A DNA stretch of 64,000 nt from Cupidesulfovibrio sp000226255 (GTDB lineage: Bacteria; Desulfobacterota; Desulfovibrionia; Desulfovibrionales; Desulfovibrionaceae). The translations under genes were made by a program, and so were the position numbers. The notes under the pieces are model-generated. The model was not told the origin of the DNA. It was given only the letters and a program-made list of their open reading frames with translations, and searched no databases. This document shows, in pieces, positions 56,132 through 64,000 of the stretch (its first letter is position 1; each line of letters starts with the position of its first letter). The stretch spans positions 3,348,001 to 3,412,000 of the forward strand of contig NZ_AP036014.1 in the NCBI RefSeq assembly GCF_003402415.2, read 5' to 3'.

Positions 56132-57813
56132 TGGCCCGCATACTGGTGGTGGACGACGAGGCCATGGTGCGCACCATGCTGCGCGAGGTGGCCGTGGGCA
56201 TGGGGCACGAGGCCCTCACCGCCGCCACCCTGGAGGAAGGATTGCGCCTTGCCGTCTCCGACGAGCCGGACGTGGTCTACCTGGACGTGCTGCTGCCCGA
56301 CGGCAACGGGCTGGCCCACGTGACCTCCTTCGGCCGCCTGCCGTGCGCCCCGGAGATCATCGTGGTCACCGGCTTCGGCGACGCCGACGGCGCGGAAACA
56401 GCCCTGCGCCACGGGGTGTGGGAATACCTGCAAAAGCCCCTGCGCGTGCAGGACATCACCCTTTCGCTGACGCGCGTGCTGGCCTACCGCGGCGGCAGAA
56501 GCAGGCGCGGGGCCAATGGGGGCAACGGAGGCGCGGCGCACGGAATGCCGGACGGGGGCGACGTTCGGGCAACGGCGGCACCGGCCGTGCCGCCCGCCCC
56601 GGCGCTGTACCGCGAGGGCATCGTGGGTTCCAGCCCCGCCCTCGTCGCCGCGCTGGACCTGCTGGCCGAGGCGGCGGCCAGTTCCGTCAACGTGCTGGTG
56701 CTGGGCGAAACCGGCACCGGCAAGGAACTGTTCGCGCGCGCCGTGCACCGCAACAGCGTGCGCGCCGCCGGTCCCTTCGTCACCCTGGACTGCGCCTCGC
56801 TGACCGAGAACCTGGTGGAAAGCCAGCTCTTCGGCCATGTGCGAGGGGCCTTCACCGGCGCGGACCGCAGCCGCGAGGGGTTGCTGCGCCTGGCCCACGG
56901 GGGCACGTTGTTCCTGGACGAAATAGGCGACCTGCCCCTGTCCATCCAGGGTGCCTTTCTGCGGGCGCTGGAGTTGCGGCGCTTTCGCCCGGTGGGGGCC
57001 AGCAAGGAGGTGGAAAGCGACTTCCGCCTGGTGGCCGCCACCAACAAGGACCTGCACGAAATGGTGCGGCTGGACATGTTCCGCAGCGACCTGCTGTACC
57101 GGCTGCGTGGCCTGACCATCACCCTGCCCCCGCTGCGCGAGCGCACGGAAGACGCGCCCGACCTGTGCCGCTGGGCGGCGGACCGCTTCTGCGAGCGGCA
57201 CGGCCTGCCGCCCAAGCATCCGGCCGAGGACTTTCTGGAGACCGTGGCCAGCTACCCGTGGCCGGGAAACGTGCGTGAACTGGTGCACGCCGTGGAGCGC
57301 GCCTGCGCCGCCGCGCGCGACGAACCCACCCTGTATGCGCGGCAACTGCCCACGGAAATCCGGGTGCGGGTGGCCCGCGACAGGATGGACGGGCACGGCG
57401 CGGCCACGCCGCTGCGGCAACCCGGCCCCTTGCCCCAGGCCCCCACGGCCATGGGTGGGGACGCGCGGCCCCAGGCCGCACGGGCTGCCGCCGGGGGGAC
57501 CGTGATGGCCCGGAGTATTCCCGCCGCACGAGACGCATGGGGTGCTCACGGCATTTCCGGCGCGTCTGCCCCGTCAGTCCCACCCGGCGCACCCGGCGCA
57601 CCCAACCCTGCCGCCTCCACGTTCACGGGCTTCGCGCCCGATGCCGGGCCGCCCACCCTGCGCGCCCACAAGGCCGAGGCGGAACGCGCCTACGTGGCCC
57701 ACATGCTGGCCCACTGCCGCGGCGACATCCGCGAGGCGGCGCGCCTGGCCGATGTCTCGCGCGGACACTTTTACGAGCTGCTCAAGAAACACGGCTTCGG
57801 CAAGGCCGACTGA
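56131..57813 (+). CDS. nrfR: NtrC-family sigma-54 response regulator (NrfR-like)
   Basis: The product has 560 residues. The receiver carries VVYLDVLLPDGNG, the AAA+ domain has GETGTGKELF and an intact GAFTGAD loop, and the C-terminal Fis-type helix-turn-helix reads CRGDIREAARLADVSRGHFY. A Pro/Ala-rich linker of about 100 residues precedes the helix-turn-helix. In Desulfovibrio vulgaris a sigma-54 regulator next to nrfHA, called NrfR, activates nitrite reduction; position and domains match. It overlaps the hybrid kinase by 1 bp, with GAAGGAG as ribosome-binding site, so kinase and regulator are made together. Confidence 0.9.
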   Translation: MARILVVDDEAMVRTMLREVAVGMGHEALTAATLEEGLRLAVSDEPDVVYLDVLLPDGNGLAHVTSFGRLPCAPEIIVVTGFGDADGAETALRHGVWEYLQKPLRVQDITLSLTRVLAYRGGRSRRGANGGNGGAAHGMPDGGDVRATAAPAVPPAPALYREGIVGSSPALVAALDLLAEAAASSVNVLVLGETGTGKELFARAVHRNSVRAAGPFVTLDCASLTENLVESQLFGHVRGAFTGADRSREGLLRLAHGGTLFLDEIGDLPLSIQGAFLRALELRRFRPVGASKEVESDFRLVAATNKDLHEMVRLDMFRSDLLYRLRGLTITLPPLRERTEDAPDLCRWAADRFCERHGLPPKHPAEDFLETVASYPWPGNVRELVHAVERACAAARDEPTLYARQLPTEIRVRVARDRMDGHGAATPLRQPGPLPQAPTAMGGDARPQAARAAAGGTVMARSIPAARDAWGAHGISGASAPSVPPGAPGAPNPAASTFTGFAPDAGPPTLRAHKAEAERAYVAHMLAHCRGDIREAARLADVSRGHFYELLKKHGFGKAD

Positions 57814-58396
57814 CGGGGGGCGGCCCGCTCGTCCCCCCCTTCCCCCCCGCGACCTGCCGCTCGGGCGTCAGCCCTGCCCGGCGTCGGCGCTGGCGTGCGC
57901 GACGGTCCGAAAGCCGCGCTGGCAGACGTCCCCCCCCCCCGGGTGCCGCCATGCCAACACGCGCCCGTCCTCCCGTCACCGCTGCCAACAGCCATCTTGC
58001 CGGACAACTTCCGCCAGCCCGCCACCGAATGGCGCGCCCGTCCGAACTTTTTTTCGCGGCCGCACCCGGCGGCCCCAAACGCAAAGCCCCCCTTCCGGCG
58101 CGGAGCGGGCAACCGGAAGGGGGGACAATACGGAGCCTGCCACGGGTGGGGGGAACCCGTGACGATTGTACGGTATGCCGCGCCAAGACAGGCATCCATT
58201 ATTTTTGCATCTTTTTCATGAAAAGACCGGCCATGCGAAAATAATACGAAGCGGGCAAAAATATCACCCACCGCAATCGCAACACCGCTCGCCTGACACG
58301 CCAACGCATACCCCATCATCGTTCGGCATGCCCTGCCGCGCGCCCATGGCCGCCACCGCAGTGTCCGTGGCGATGAATCCCTTTCCGCCCCGCCGC

Positions 58397-58445
58397 GCGC
58401 CGCAGCCTGCCCGTCCGGCCGGGCCGGACGGGCAGGCTGCGGCGC
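58397..58445. repeat. Perfect 49-bp GC-rich palindrome
   Basis: Two 24-bp arms, GCGCCGCAGCCTGCCCG at the left end, are exact inverse copies around one central base at 58421. No T-run follows. It could form a cruciform or a very stable RNA hairpin, about 190 bp before the tolC-like start. Confidence 0.85.
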
Positions 58446-58493
58446 AAGCGCGAAATCCTCCCGAAAAACCTGCCAACTTTGCGACTAACCCTA

Positions 58494-58523
58494 TTGCGCA
58501 AGACAAGTGAAACAATGTATCGT
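58494..58523 (+). promoter_or_regulatory. Candidate promoter for tolC-like gene
   Basis: TTGCGC (58494-58499), an 18-bp spacer and TATCGT (58518-58523), in a locally AT-richer stretch 116 bp before the start. Confidence 0.45.
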
Positions 58524-58638
58524 TGCGTGTAGTAGTACCGTAAGAGCGGAAAGTGTGGGCACGCCCGCACCCAGCAAGGTATCAATACGCGCTCTCCAAT
58601 CCGCGTTCACGGTGGGGGGGCCAAAGAGGAGGACTGTC

Positions 58639-59991
58639 ATGAAGGAAAGGAAATCGCAAAAACGGCGCTGGCTTGCGTTCTGCGCGCTGGCCGCCGTGCT
58701 GGGGCTTGCTGTCGGGGTGCCGGCGCAAGCGCAGGAAGTGACGCTGAAGGATTCAGTCGTCAACACCCTTGAAACGCATCCTCGCCTCAAGGCCTTCCAG
58801 GAAAACCGCCAGGCCGCCGAACACGACGTTGACCGCGCGCGTGCCGGCTGGTTCCCGCGCCTTGACGTGCGCGGCGGCGTAGGCGTGGAGCAGTACAACG
58901 ACCGCTCAACCCGCGCCACCAACAACGAAAACGACTGGTACGACCGCAGCGAAGGCTCGGTGACGCTCAGCCAGACCATCTGGGACGGCCTTGCCACCGC
59001 CAGCCGCGTGGACATCAACAAGAACAAGCTGGGTTCGGTGGACAACCGCCTCATCGACAACGCCGAAGCCCTTGGCCTGGACGCCGTGCTCGCGCACATC
59101 GAAGTGCTGCGCCAGCGTGAAATCGTCCGCCTTTCCGAAATCAACGTGCAGCAGCACGAGTCCATCCTGGGTTCGCAGCAGGAACGTTCGCGCATGGGCG
59201 CGGCCAGCGTTTCCGACGTCACCCAGACCCAGGGCCGCCTGGCCCGCGCCCAGTCCACCCTGACCGAATCGCGCGCCGCCCTGCAGGTGGCCGAGGCCGC
59301 CTACCTTCGCCTGACCGGCCAGATGGTGCCCGACACCCTCGGCCCGGCGGAAGCCCCCACGGCCACCCCGCCCAGCGCCGACGCAGCCCTGGCAGACAGC
59401 CAGTCCAGCAACCCCAAGGTGCAGGCGTTGATCGCCGACGTGCGCACCTCGGAAGCGGAAATCGACCTCGCCAAGTCGGGCTACCACCCCGTGATCTACG
59501 CGGAAGTGGGCCCCACCTACAAGGACCAGGTGGAAAGCAGCCGTGACCACGAATGGGGCACGGCCGCCATGCTGCGCATGAACTGGAACCTGTTCAACGG
59601 CGGCGCGGACATCGCCGCGGTGAAGGGCGCTTCCGCCCGTTCGCGCCAGAGCCGTCAGGAACTGCAGAACCAGATCGACGAACTGGGCCGCGAAACCCGC
59701 TCCACCTGGAGCCAGATGCTGTCCGCCCGCGAACAGCAGCGCTACTTCCTCTCGGCCATCGACTACAACGTGCAGACCCGCGACGCGTACATGCAGCAGT
59801 TCCTGGTGGGCCAGCGCAGCCTGCTGGACGTGCTGGACGCCGAAAACGAACTGTACAGCTCTTCCATCCAGGAAGTGACCGCGCGCATGAACGATGCGGG
59901 CGCCCAGTACCGCCTGCTGGCCCTTGGCGGCAAGCTGCTGGACAGCCTGGGCATCGACCGCGACGCCCTGCGCAAGAACACCGAGCAATAG
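58639..59991 (+). CDS. TolC-family outer membrane efflux protein
   Basis: The product has 450 residues. A signal peptide (about 1-31, ending VPAQAQE) is followed by two outer-membrane efflux repeats of the TolC type with long helical hairpins; LFNGGADIAAVKGASARSRQ and RSLLDVLDAENELYSS are characteristic. It forms the outer-membrane channel of a type I secretion system, as LapE does for LapA-like adhesins. The neighbouring convergent adhesin is the probable cargo. The start at 58639 is 7 bases after GAGGAGG. The inner-membrane ABC exporter and adaptor are not in the window. Confidence 0.93.
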   Translation: MKERKSQKRRWLAFCALAAVLGLAVGVPAQAQEVTLKDSVVNTLETHPRLKAFQENRQAAEHDVDRARAGWFPRLDVRGGVGVEQYNDRSTRATNNENDWYDRSEGSVTLSQTIWDGLATASRVDINKNKLGSVDNRLIDNAEALGLDAVLAHIEVLRQREIVRLSEINVQQHESILGSQQERSRMGAASVSDVTQTQGRLARAQSTLTESRAALQVAEAAYLRLTGQMVPDTLGPAEAPTATPPSADAALADSQSSNPKVQALIADVRTSEAEIDLAKSGYHPVIYAEVGPTYKDQVESSRDHEWGTAAMLRMNWNLFNGGADIAAVKGASARSRQSRQELQNQIDELGRETRSTWSQMLSAREQQRYFLSAIDYNVQTRDAYMQQFLVGQRSLLDVLDAENELYSSSIQEVTARMNDAGAQYRLLALGGKLLDSLGIDRDALRKNTEQ

Positions 59992-60016
59992 CCGCTCCCG
60001 CAGAGAACGGCACCCT

Positions 60017-60046
60017 TGGGGCCGGTCGCAAGACCGGCCCCTTTTG
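60017..60046 (+). terminator. Terminator after tolC-like gene
   Basis: GGGGCCGGTC pairs with GACCGGCCCC around GCAA, followed by TTTTGCG. Confidence 0.9.
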
Positions 60047-60695
60047 CGTGGGCGAATGCGGGGTGGCGCGAAAACGGATGGAGGGCGACGGGTACGGTGC
60101 CATGCGCATGCCCGCATCAAGGCAAGGGGCCGTCCCACGATCCCGCAATGCAGACCCCGAACGCAACCGGGCAATCCGCTACCGCATGGCGGCATCGCAT
60201 GACGCCAGCGGTAGTAATGTTTGCCCACCACGGGCCATCTACATCCCCCCTGTATTGTCCGCGTTCCTCCCACGCCCGGCGCGGTCCGCCAAACACCACG
60301 TCCCCCCGGCCGCGTGGAGCATGCACGCCGCGCGCAAGGCGATGCCTGCCGCGCACCTTCCGGAATGTCTGATTGGGCATGCCCCCCTGCGCATCGCCGC
60401 CGCCACGCGTCACACCCTAGCTCCGCGCGGCAGCCACCGGAAGGCCAGCGCCACCACCACTCGGCAGCCGAGGCCTACGGGTCTGGGTGGGCTGGCAGGA
60501 GCCATGGATGGCGCACACGGGCCATCGCCGGAAAAGGGGGCGGATATTCTGGAGTACTGGGCAGGCTGGGGGGGCCACAAGGTCAAGAACGCCCGCAACC
60601 GTGCCGCGCCGCTACAGCCCGCGCCACGCAAGACGCCCCGGCCGAGGCCGGGGCGTCCGTGTGTGCATGGTGTGCCGCCGGGGGCGGCGCGCCGG
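60047..60695. other. Intergenic region, 649 bp, no gene seen
   Basis: Between the two convergent genes. Short open frames exist but lack ribosome-binding sites or known products. A terminator for the adhesin lies at 60632-60657. Confidence 0.5.
60632..60657 (-). terminator. Hairpin terminator after adhesin gene
   Basis: GACGCCCCGGCC pairs with GGCCGGGGCGTC around a short loop, 39 bp beyond the adhesin stop on the minus strand. Confidence 0.75.
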
Positions 60696-63600
60696 TTAGC
60701 TGTTTTCGGTGATGATCTTGTTGGTCAGGATGTGCTGCTCGATCTGGTCGAGGGTGTTGGTGTTCAGCGCATCCTGGATCACCACGTACTGGGTCTGGGC
60801 CCCGTTGTGCAGGGTGACCACCGCGTCGTTGGCGTCGCCGGGCAGGATGCCGCCGCCGACAGACACATCCGGGTTGTTGCCGATGAGCACGTCGCTGAAA
60901 CGCAGCACGTCTTCACTAATGTTGAAGTCGGTCACGCGGTCCACCGCGCTGGTGGTGAAGTCTTCCGCGTTCCACACGAAGGTGTCGGCCCCAGTGCCGC
61001 CGTGCAGGGTATCGCTGCCCTGACCGCCGACGAGGATGTCGTTGCCCGCATCGCCGTAGATGGTGTCGTTACCGGCGTTGCCGTGCAAGATGTCGTGCCC
61101 GGCGTTGCCGTGGATGGTGTCGTCCCCGTAGTTGCCGAAGATGACGTCGTTGCCATTGCCGCCAGTCAGGGTGTCATCGCCGGTACCACCCAGATGGAAG
61201 TGGGCGCTGGAACTGCCGCTCACATCCCATGCTTCGGGGCTGGCATGCAACTGCGTGGCCGTATCGCCGATGTGCACGTTGAGGGTTGCGTAGTCGCTGT
61301 CAGTGGAACTGGCCAGCTTGTACACGAAGGCATCGTCGTTTCCGGCAGCGGCGTTACCATTGGCGTGGTACTCGTACTGGCCGAAGGCGTTGATGCGCAG
61401 CGTGCCGTAGTCGCCCACCACGTCGTGGTAGAGGCCGTCGTTGGCGATGGCCACGCCGTTCACTTCGGTCACGAAGGCCGTCTGCCCGCCGATCTGGTCG
61501 ACAAGGTCGGTGCCCGTGTGATCGGTAACCACGTTCCCCAGCAGGGCCGCGCCAGCCAGGGCGTGGGTGAACACCACGTCGTCCACGAACACACGCATAT
61601 AGCCGGGATTGTTGTTGGATGTTCCGTCAAGCACCTTCAAGGTGACCGTATAGTTTCCAGTGGCCCCGAAGGTGTGCGTAAACAGTCCGCTTCCCCCCGC
61701 ACCAGAGGTCGGCGAGGTGAACGGGTTCAAGGTCACCGTACCGTCAGGCCCGCTGATGACCACAAGGAACTTGTCATCATCGTGGGGATTAAGACTACTC
61801 GATCCCTGCCGGAACGGCTCGGCACGCCAGTCAAAGCTCAACGTATCGCCTGCAGCAACAGAGAAGGTCTTGCTGCTCGTCACGGAAGCACCTGCGCCCC
61901 ATTCGAGTTCAAGCATGAGTTCCCTGTCGCCTGCGGTGTTCACCCGGCTGACGTCTCCGTAATAGTCGTCATCAGTGCTCCAGCCGTTGGTACTGCTGCT
62001 GAACGTATCCGTGGTCACGCTGGTGCTGCCCGGCTGCGCCGTGGCGTAGTTGTCGTGCGCGTCCAGTTCGGCCGCGCGCAGGTTCAGGGTCAGGGTGGTG
62101 TTGGCCAGCGTGCCATCGGCGTCGCGGACGTCGTAGTTCACGATTTCCTGCCCAACGGGGTTCGTGCCCGGCGTGAACACGTAGCTGCCGTCGTCGAAGT
62201 CGATGGTCAGGATGCCCTTGTTGTCGCCAAGGTTGATGGCCACCTTGTGGTTGGCGTCCGTATCACCCAGGTCGTAGACGTTGCCGTCCACGGTCACGCT
62301 GTTCAGCGCAAGACCGCCGTCCGCGCCGCCGTTGTCGTTGGCCAGCAGGTTGCCGGTGGTCGGCACGGTGGTGAGCAACAGGGCTTCAAGCTGCGACAGG
62401 TTGGTGATCACTTCCACGGGGTTGGCTTCGGGGGTTCCGTCGCTGTCCCAGGCCACCCGTTCAAGCTGGGTCTGGCTTACCGCTTCGCCCATGCCGTAGG
62501 CGTACACGGTTTCGATGGGGGTGGTGGCCAGGAAGTTGTCCCACGCGGTGGCGTCGCCGCTGCTCAGTTCGTCGCCGCTGTTCGGGTTGCCGTCGGACAG
62601 GAAGTACACCACCGAGCGGTCCGCCGGGGGCAGGCCGTCTTCAAGCGCGGCGCGGGTGGCCGCGATGGCGTCGTCGTAGTTCGTGCCGCCACCGGCCTCG
62701 GTGTTGTTGTTGATCCAGTTTATGGCGCTGGTGGTGGAGTTGCCGCCGGTAAACCAGCCGCTGGCCACCGCGTTGCCGTCGAAGTCCACGATCTGCACGT
62801 TGACCGCGCCAAGGTCCTTGTAGGCCTCAAGCAGGGTCTGGATGGCCGCAACTGCGAGTTCGTACTTGGTGTCGAAGCCGCCGGGGCCGTCGGGGTCGCC
62901 GCCGCCCTCGTTCACGTTCGGCCCCATGCTGCCGGAAGAGTCGAGAACGATGACCAGGTTGGTGGTGATGCCGCCGCTGTATTCGTTCACTTCCGGGGCC
63001 GCCGTGGGACCGGCGTCGTCAACGCTGACGCTGACGGTGCCGTGCACGGTGTTGCTGGCCGTATCGGTACCGGTCACGTGGACATTGGTCACCACGATGT
63101 CGGTCGCGCCGTCGTCATGCAGCAGCGGATCGATCAGGGTGGCTTCCACGGTCACCTGCACCGACTGGCCGGTGGTGTACGGACCGGCTTCCGGAGCCAG
63201 GGTCAGGATGATGGCGGTTTCGCCGCCGATGCTGCCGATGAGGTTGCCGGTGCCGCCGTCCACGGTCCAGGTGATGGGCGTCGAGGGGTCGATGCCGCTC
63301 ACCACGGGTTCGTGGCCCGCGCTGATGTCGAACGCGAAGGTCAGCGGTTCGCTGCCCGCCGTGAAGTCGAGGTCGCCGTTGTCGGTGTCCACGTCGCCGG
63401 GGTTGCTGCCCACGGCGTCCACGTCCTGCAACGAAAGGCTGAGATCGTCACCGCCGGTGGGCGGCACGATGATCGGCTTGTCATCGTCGATGATGGTGCC
63501 GTCTTCGCTGCCGTCCGCCACGGTGCCACCCACGAAGCCGTTGAACTTCGGGTTCTGGATGGTGATCACCAGGTCTTCATTGCTCTCGATCACGGTGTCG

Positions 63601-64000
63601 CCGAATACCTTCGCGAAGAAGGTCAGGCTGGTGGGCGCGCCGTAGTTGAAGGTCAGCGTGTTGGTGGCCGCGTTGTAGCTGATGCCGGACACGGCCCCAA
63701 CGGCCGCCTGCAGCGCCGCCGCGAAGTCGTCGGCCGCGTTGGTGAAGTCGGCCAGGCCAGCCGTGCTGCCCGCCGCCGGGCCGGTGAGCTGGATGGACAC
63801 GGTTTCACCGGGCTCCAACGCGTAGCCGCTGTAGCCCACGGTAAAGGCCAGGGGCGGCCCGTTCTCGCCAAGGTTGCCTTCCGGCACGATGTTTCTGACG
63901 TCGGCCGCATCGGTGATGGCCCACTGGATGCAGCGGCCCGAGTTCACCACGGCTGCGTCGGTGGCGGTGCTTTCCGCCTGGTTGTTGAAGTTGCCCCATC
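60696..64000 (-). CDS. VWA/RTX type I-secreted adhesin, C-terminal part
   Basis: The frame is open to the window edge, so only the last 1100 residues are seen. In order: Calx-beta-like sequence with VFGDTVIESNEDLVITIQNP, a T1SS-143-type repeat with DGGTGNLIGS, a von Willebrand A domain with intact metal site DSSGSMG, cadherin-like/VCBS-type segments, a C-terminal jelly-roll-like region, six or more RTX nonapeptides such as GGNGNDVIF and GGTGADTF, and a type I secretion tail. This is a giant calcium-binding surface adhesin of the LapA kind, involved in biofilm or attachment. The TolC-type channel next door likely exports it. Confidence 0.92.
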   Translation of the reverse strand, partial: WGNFNNQAESTATDAAVVNSGRCIQWAITDAADVRNIVPEGNLGENGPPLAFTVGYSGYALEPGETVSIQLTGPAAGSTAGLADFTNAADDFAAALQAAVGAVSGISYNAATNTLTFNYGAPTSLTFFAKVFGDTVIESNEDLVITIQNPKFNGFVGGTVADGSEDGTIIDDDKPIIVPPTGGDDLSLSLQDVDAVGSNPGDVDTDNGDLDFTAGSEPLTFAFDISAGHEPVVSGIDPSTPITWTVDGGTGNLIGSIGGETAIILTLAPEAGPYTTGQSVQVTVEATLIDPLLHDDGATDIVVTNVHVTGTDTASNTVHGTVSVSVDDAGPTAAPEVNEYSGGITTNLVIVLDSSGSMGPNVNEGGGDPDGPGGFDTKYELAVAAIQTLLEAYKDLGAVNVQIVDFDGNAVASGWFTGGNSTTSAINWINNNTEAGGGTNYDDAIAATRAALEDGLPPADRSVVYFLSDGNPNSGDELSSGDATAWDNFLATTPIETVYAYGMGEAVSQTQLERVAWDSDGTPEANPVEVITNLSQLEALLLTTVPTTGNLLANDNGGADGGLALNSVTVDGNVYDLGDTDANHKVAINLGDNKGILTIDFDDGSYVFTPGTNPVGQEIVNYDVRDADGTLANTTLTLNLRAAELDAHDNYATAQPGSTSVTTDTFSSSTNGWSTDDDYYGDVSRVNTAGDRELMLELEWGAGASVTSSKTFSVAAGDTLSFDWRAEPFRQGSSSLNPHDDDKFLVVISGPDGTVTLNPFTSPTSGAGGSGLFTHTFGATGNYTVTLKVLDGTSNNNPGYMRVFVDDVVFTHALAGAALLGNVVTDHTGTDLVDQIGGQTAFVTEVNGVAIANDGLYHDVVGDYGTLRINAFGQYEYHANGNAAAGNDDAFVYKLASSTDSDYATLNVHIGDTATQLHASPEAWDVSGSSSAHFHLGGTGDDTLTGGNGNDVIFGNYGDDTIHGNAGHDILHGNAGNDTIYGDAGNDILVGGQGSDTLHGGTGADTFVWNAEDFTTSAVDRVTDFNISEDVLRFSDVLIGNNPDVSVGGGILPGDANDAVVTLHNGAQTQYVVIQDALNTNTLDQIEQHILTNKIITENS

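Larger units (their letters stand above)
57814..58638. other. Intergenic region, 825 bp, palindromes but no gene
   Basis: It contains a poly-C run near 57941, an AT-rich inverted repeat at 58198-58210/58233-58245 (12 of 13 matching) that may be a terminator or regulator site, the 49-bp palindrome at 58397-58445, and a candidate promoter for the tolC-like gene (58494-58523). No supported gene. Confidence 0.6.

Noticed and set aside
60221..60712. A 163-residue frame between the tolC-like gene and the adhesin
   Set aside because: No ribosome-binding site, it overlaps the adhesin terminator and end, and the composition is unlike real genes here.

Overview
This window is a GC-rich (by eye roughly two-thirds G+C) chromosomal segment from a sulfate-reducing deltaproteobacterium of the Desulfovibrio/Nitratidesulfovibrio type. 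The inference rests on gene content: a periplasmic NrfHA nitrite reductase next to a sigma-54 two-component system, a free-standing DUF39 homocysteine-biosynthesis protein, a class III ribonucleotide reductase behind a cobalamin riboswitch, many PAS/HD-GYP/GGEEF signalling proteins, and an RTX adhesin beside a TolC-type exporter. High GC produces very long antisense reading frames, which are not annotated as genes.

Layout. 1-5.5 kb: 3' end of rpoB, then rpoC. 5.5-6.7 kb: a gene-free block built from a large imperfect inverted repeat and tandem repeats. 6.7-14.9 kb: a signalling cluster (DUF4390 protein, NtrY-like kinase, TIGR01777 epimerase, HD-GYP response regulator, NtrX-like regulator) followed by phosphoglycerate mutase. 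15.2-17.9 kb: a response-regulator/TPR protein and the DUF39 protein. 18.1-22.5 kb: MITE-like repeats, a LarE-like sulfurtransferase, a 36-residue basic peptide, an FmdB-type zinc-ribbon protein, purB and pyrE. 22.7-24.9 kb: a YkuD plus NTF2 cell-wall enzyme (Csd6/Pgp2-like layout) coupled to a membrane coiled-coil protein. 25-28.3 kb (minus): a small coiled-coil protein, nrdD and its B12 riboswitch.

28.5-33.3 kb: a flagellin-like gene behind a near-perfect sigma-28 promoter, an exported Arg/Asp-rich protein, a DUF486 membrane protein and a PAS-GGEEF protein. 33.6-39.1 kb (minus): a branched-chain amino-acid-type ABC transporter operon with an embedded GntR/FCD regulator. 39.5-45.7 kb: a membrane-anchored AlbA_2 (Schlafen-like) protein, glnS, rsgA, a GNAT acetyltransferase, and tRNA-Gln/tRNA-Glu. 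45.8-50.3 kb: a UPF0597/cysteine-desulfidase-like protein, a ferredoxin-nitroreductase, a LysE-type exporter and a glycosyltransferase. 50.7-57.8 kb: nrfHA, divergent from a heme-motif hybrid kinase and its sigma-54 response regulator, with a palindromic candidate operator between them. 58.6-64 kb: a TolC-family outer-membrane protein and, convergent to it, the C-terminal 1100 residues of a large VWA/RTX type I-secreted adhesin that runs off the window.

No phage, integrase, transposase, CRISPR array or rRNA was found. The most notable observations are the ~155-bp MITE-like family with an internal conserved core, the large inverted/tandem repeat after rpoC, the riboswitch-controlled nrdD, the flagellin-like gene with its own FliA promoter, the c-type heme motif in the kinase facing nrfHA, and the membrane-tethered AlbA_2 protein.
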